Shown here: one piece after another, positions 5,084 through 6,914 of the stretch
Layout of the letters: each line of letters opens with the position of its first letter
Position numbering within the stretch: position 1 is the first letter of the stretch
From: Rhodospirillaceae bacterium
GTDB lineage: Bacteria; Pseudomonadota; Alphaproteobacteria; Rhodospirillales; Magnetovibrionaceae
Length of the DNA: 6,914 nucleotides
Reading direction: 5' to 3'
NCBI GenBank assembly: GCA_002401565.1
Contig: NVTL01000028.1
Coordinates: forward strand, 15,615-22,528
Notes under the pieces: generated by a model
What the model was told of the DNA's origin: nothing
Database searches by the model: none
What the model saw: only the letters and a program-made list of their open reading frames with translations
Made by a program: the position numbers and the translations under genes

Positions 5084-6023
5084 TATTGATCGCCGCCGGG
5101 CCAATCACCACCAAAAACAACGGTGGCAAGAAAAAGAGAATCATCGGCACGGTCAGTTTTGCGGGCAGGGATGCGCCCTTTTTTTCCGCATTGGCCATGC
5201 GTTCTTGGCGGCGTTCTTGGGACAGAACTTTCAACGCGGTGCCGACGGGCGTACCGTATTTTTCAGACTGAACAAGCGTTGTCGACAGTGATTTAATCGA
5301 CGGCAGTCCGGTGCGGTCGGCAAAGTTCGAATAGGCCTTATGACGATCGCCCAAAAAGGCCAGTTCAGCGGATGTAATGCCGAATTCCTGTGCCAAAACA
5401 GGCGATTTTTCGGAAATTTCGTTGGTCACGCGATCAAAAGCTGCTTCAACACTCAATCCGCCTTCGACGCAAATCACCATCAAATCTAAAGCATCGGCAA
5501 AGCCTGAATTCAATTCAACCTGACGTTTTTGCGCGCCATTGGTGACGATGATTTTCGGGAAAGAAAAGCCAATAAAGGCGGCAATGCCCATAAACAGAAA
5601 CTTGACGGGTTGCGGGTATGGAAAATCAGGCATGTTGGCAATGTAAGTAAAGCACAGCAAAAAGAACACTAAGGCCAAGGCCGTGCGGGCAAACGTAAAG
5701 GCAATCAAGGCATTGGGGCGGCGGTATCCCGCTTGGGCCAAGCTTTCTTTGAGTTCTGGCGACGCCAGAGCCTTGTCGAGTTTTAGGGCAATCAAAACTT
5801 TTTTCATCAGATCAATGCGGGTTTGGCCTTTGCGTTGACGAATGGCAGAACCCTTTGATTGCAGGTTATCGACTTGTTGCTGGGCGAGCTCGTGACGTCT
5901 GGATGTGACGGCTTTGATGCGTTTGGATTGTCCGCCCCCGCTGAGAAACGGCAAGGCAATGGCAAGAACGGTGACGATGGCTGCGGCGCTGGACATCCAG
6001 ACCAAAAGTGTTGGGGTTTCCAT
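5070..6023 (-). CDS. tadC: TadC, inner-membrane platform protein of the Tad pilus (T2SSF fold)
   Basis: 317 aa. One N-terminal membrane helix (about 7-27) is followed by a basic, Gln-rich cytoplasmic stretch, then two helices (about 105-125 and 139-160), a T2SSF (GspF/PilC-like) cytoplasmic domain (about 172-290) and a C-terminal helix (about 292-313). The domain shows the expected FADALDLMVICVEGGLSVEAA and a later KYGTPVGTALKVLS segment. TadC pairs with TadB to form the membrane platform that couples the TadA ATPase to Flp assembly. The ATG is preceded by AGGAG (complement of 6030-6034) with 6-nt spacing. It follows tadB by only 9 nt, and the tadB stop lies inside this ribosome site, so translation is probably coupled. 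The 3' end overlaps the convergent glycosyltransferase gene by 14 bp; no terminator is visible there. Confidence 0.94.
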   Translation of the reverse strand: METPTLLVWMSSAAAIVTVLAIALPFLSGGGQSKRIKAVTSRRHELAQQQVDNLQSKGSAIRQRKGQTRIDLMKKVLIALKLDKALASPELKESLAQAGYRRPNALIAFTFARTALALVFFLLCFTYIANMPDFPYPQPVKFLFMGIAAFIGFSFPKIIVTNGAQKRQVELNSGFADALDLMVICVEGGLSVEAAFDRVTNEISEKSPVLAQEFGITSAELAFLGDRHKAYSNFADRTGLPSIKSLSTTLVQSEKYGTPVGTALKVLSQERRQERMANAEKKGASLPAKLTVPMILFFLPPLFLVVIGPAAINIMNR

Positions 6024-6032
6024 TTCCGTCTC

Positions 6033-6914
6033 CTATATATCGAAATTGATCATTTGGTTCATCACAGCAACACCGACGGCCATCATGCCAAGGCCGATGT
6101 AAACCAAGTGAATACCATCGCCAAATAACACGCCCACATAGGCAGGGTTAACCACCGAAAGCAGGCCCAAAACCAAAAATGGCAAGGCCGCAATAATGGC
6201 CGCAGACGATTTGGCTTCGGAACTGAGCGCCTGAACCTTGTCGACGATTTTTTTGCGGTCGCGCAAAACTTCAGATAAGTTGTCCAAGGTCTCGGCCAAG
6301 TTACCACCCGTTTGGCGCTGAATTTGCAGCACAATGGCAAAAAACTTAAATTCAGCGGTCGGCACACGTTTTAAGGTGCGGGCCAAAATATCATCCAAAG
6401 TCAGGCCCAAACGTTGGCCTTCGACAATAAAGTGGAATTCTTCGCCGACCGGTCCTTCGAATTCACGCGCAATGATGTTCAGGCATTCGCCAACCGGAAG
6501 TCCGGACCGAATACCGCGGGTGATCACATCAATGGCTTCGGCGAAATTTTTTGTAAATTGATTTTGGCGGCGACTGGCCATAACGCCCAACACAAATTTC
6601 GGCAAACCCGCCCCGGCGACAATCGTCGTGCCTAAAATCACAATGGGCTGCAGGCCTAGGATAAAGGTGAGCAAAAGCGTTGCCACACCTGAGCCCACGC
6701 AAATCATCAAAAATACGGTGCTGTCCAGCTGGATGCCCGCTTGCAATATTTTGGTGTCGATTTTATCCAGAAGCGTTTCTTTATTGTCTTCTTCGGAAAT
6801 GCCTTTAACGCGGTCTTGAATACGTTTTTGGCGGCGCCCTTCGGCTTTTTGCGTCAGTCCGCCGCCGCCGATAGACGCCACGGTACCAATCGCATCCATG
6901 CGTTTTTTAAGGCG
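6033..6914 (-). CDS. tadB: TadB, inner-membrane platform protein of the Tad pilus (5' end outside window)
   Basis: At least 294 codons are visible. An ATG at the complement of 6897-6899 gives 288 aa, but the frame stays open upstream (Arg-Leu-Lys-Lys-Arg) to the window edge and no ribosome site precedes that ATG. TadB proteins normally begin with a membrane helix ahead of a basic stretch like this, so the true start is probably outside. Counting from that ATG: two membrane helices at about 60-105, a T2SSF domain (about 118-235, with FAEAIDVITRGIRSGLPVGE and QTGGNLAETLDNLS), then two C-terminal helices (about 234-285). It forms the assembly platform with TadC. The stop TAG overlaps the tadC ribosome site. 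The tadA ATPase gene is usually just upstream in Tad operons, here expected beyond 6914. Confidence 0.93.
   Translation of the reverse strand, partial: RLKKRMDAIGTVASIGGGGLTQKAEGRRQKRIQDRVKGISEEDNKETLLDKIDTKILQAGIQLDSTVFLMICVGSGVATLLLTFILGLQPIVILGTTIVAGAGLPKFVLGVMASRRQNQFTKNFAEAIDVITRGIRSGLPVGECLNIIAREFEGPVGEEFHFIVEGQRLGLTLDDILARTLKRVPTAEFKFFAIVLQIQRQTGGNLAETLDNLSEVLRDRKKIVDKVQALSSEAKSSAAIIAALPFLVLGLLSVVNPAYVGVLFGDGIHLVYIGLGMMAVGVAVMNQMINFDI

Noticed and set aside
5106..5125. CACC...GGTG hairpin near the 3' end of tadC as a terminator
   Set aside because: It lies inside the coding sequence, has a long loop and no T-run on either strand.
6897..6899. ATG at the complement of 6897-6899 as the true tadB start
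   Set aside because: The frame is open to the window edge, there is no ribosome site, and TadB normally has a membrane helix before this basic stretch.

Overview
The window is most of a Tad (tight adherence / Flp type IVc pilus) locus from an alphaproteobacterium of moderate GC content. The Flp pilin with a Gly/Ala...Glu-Tyr cleavage site, the CpaA-type prepilin peptidase, TadB, TadC, TadD and a TadG-like protein are all recognisable. The style of the TadG-like N-terminus and the mixed ATG/GTG starts fit Alphaproteobacteria, perhaps a Rhodospirillales-like lineage. That placement is inferred from protein style and is not proven. There are no RNA genes, CRISPR arrays, insertion sequences or other mobile-element signs.

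Layout, left to right. A TadG-like pseudopilin/tip protein runs leftwards off the window (1-546, minus strand). A 245-bp divergent intergenic region follows. It holds a perfect Crp/Fnr-type palindrome exactly 29.5 bp upstream of a perfect TATAAT facing the tadG-like gene, plus a separate candidate promoter facing right. Rightwards come tadD (lipoprotein with TPRs), a PilZ-domain protein overlapping tadD by 4 bp, and a Crp/Fnr-family regulator. A 234-bp intergenic region leads to flp (58-aa pilin), which is closed by a strong intrinsic terminator. Next are cpaA/tadV (A24 prepilin peptidase) and a GT87/DUF2029 polytopic glycosyltransferase. The last two genes run leftwards: tadC, which overlaps the glycosyltransferase gene by 14 bp at their 3' ends, and tadB, which is cut by the right edge. 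The remaining machinery (tadA ATPase, cpaE/tadZ, rcpA/cpaC secretin, cpaB) is presumably beyond the right end.

How the genes work together. Flp is made as a prepilin and matured by CpaA. It is assembled by the TadB/TadC inner-membrane platform, driven by the TadA ATPase outside the window. TadD is the lipoprotein accessory, and the TadG-like protein is a minor membrane-anchored component. Two signalling proteins are interleaved with the structural genes: a PilZ protein with an intact c-di-GMP motif, translationally coupled to tadD, and a Crp-like regulator with an intact cyclic-nucleotide loop. Together with the Crp/Fnr box in the divergent promoter region, this suggests a pilus locus that reads two second messengers locally. 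The GT87 enzyme next to the peptidase raises the possibility of glycosylation linked to the pilus.

Main limits: both outer genes are cut by the window, promoter calls are by eye, and no database search was possible.
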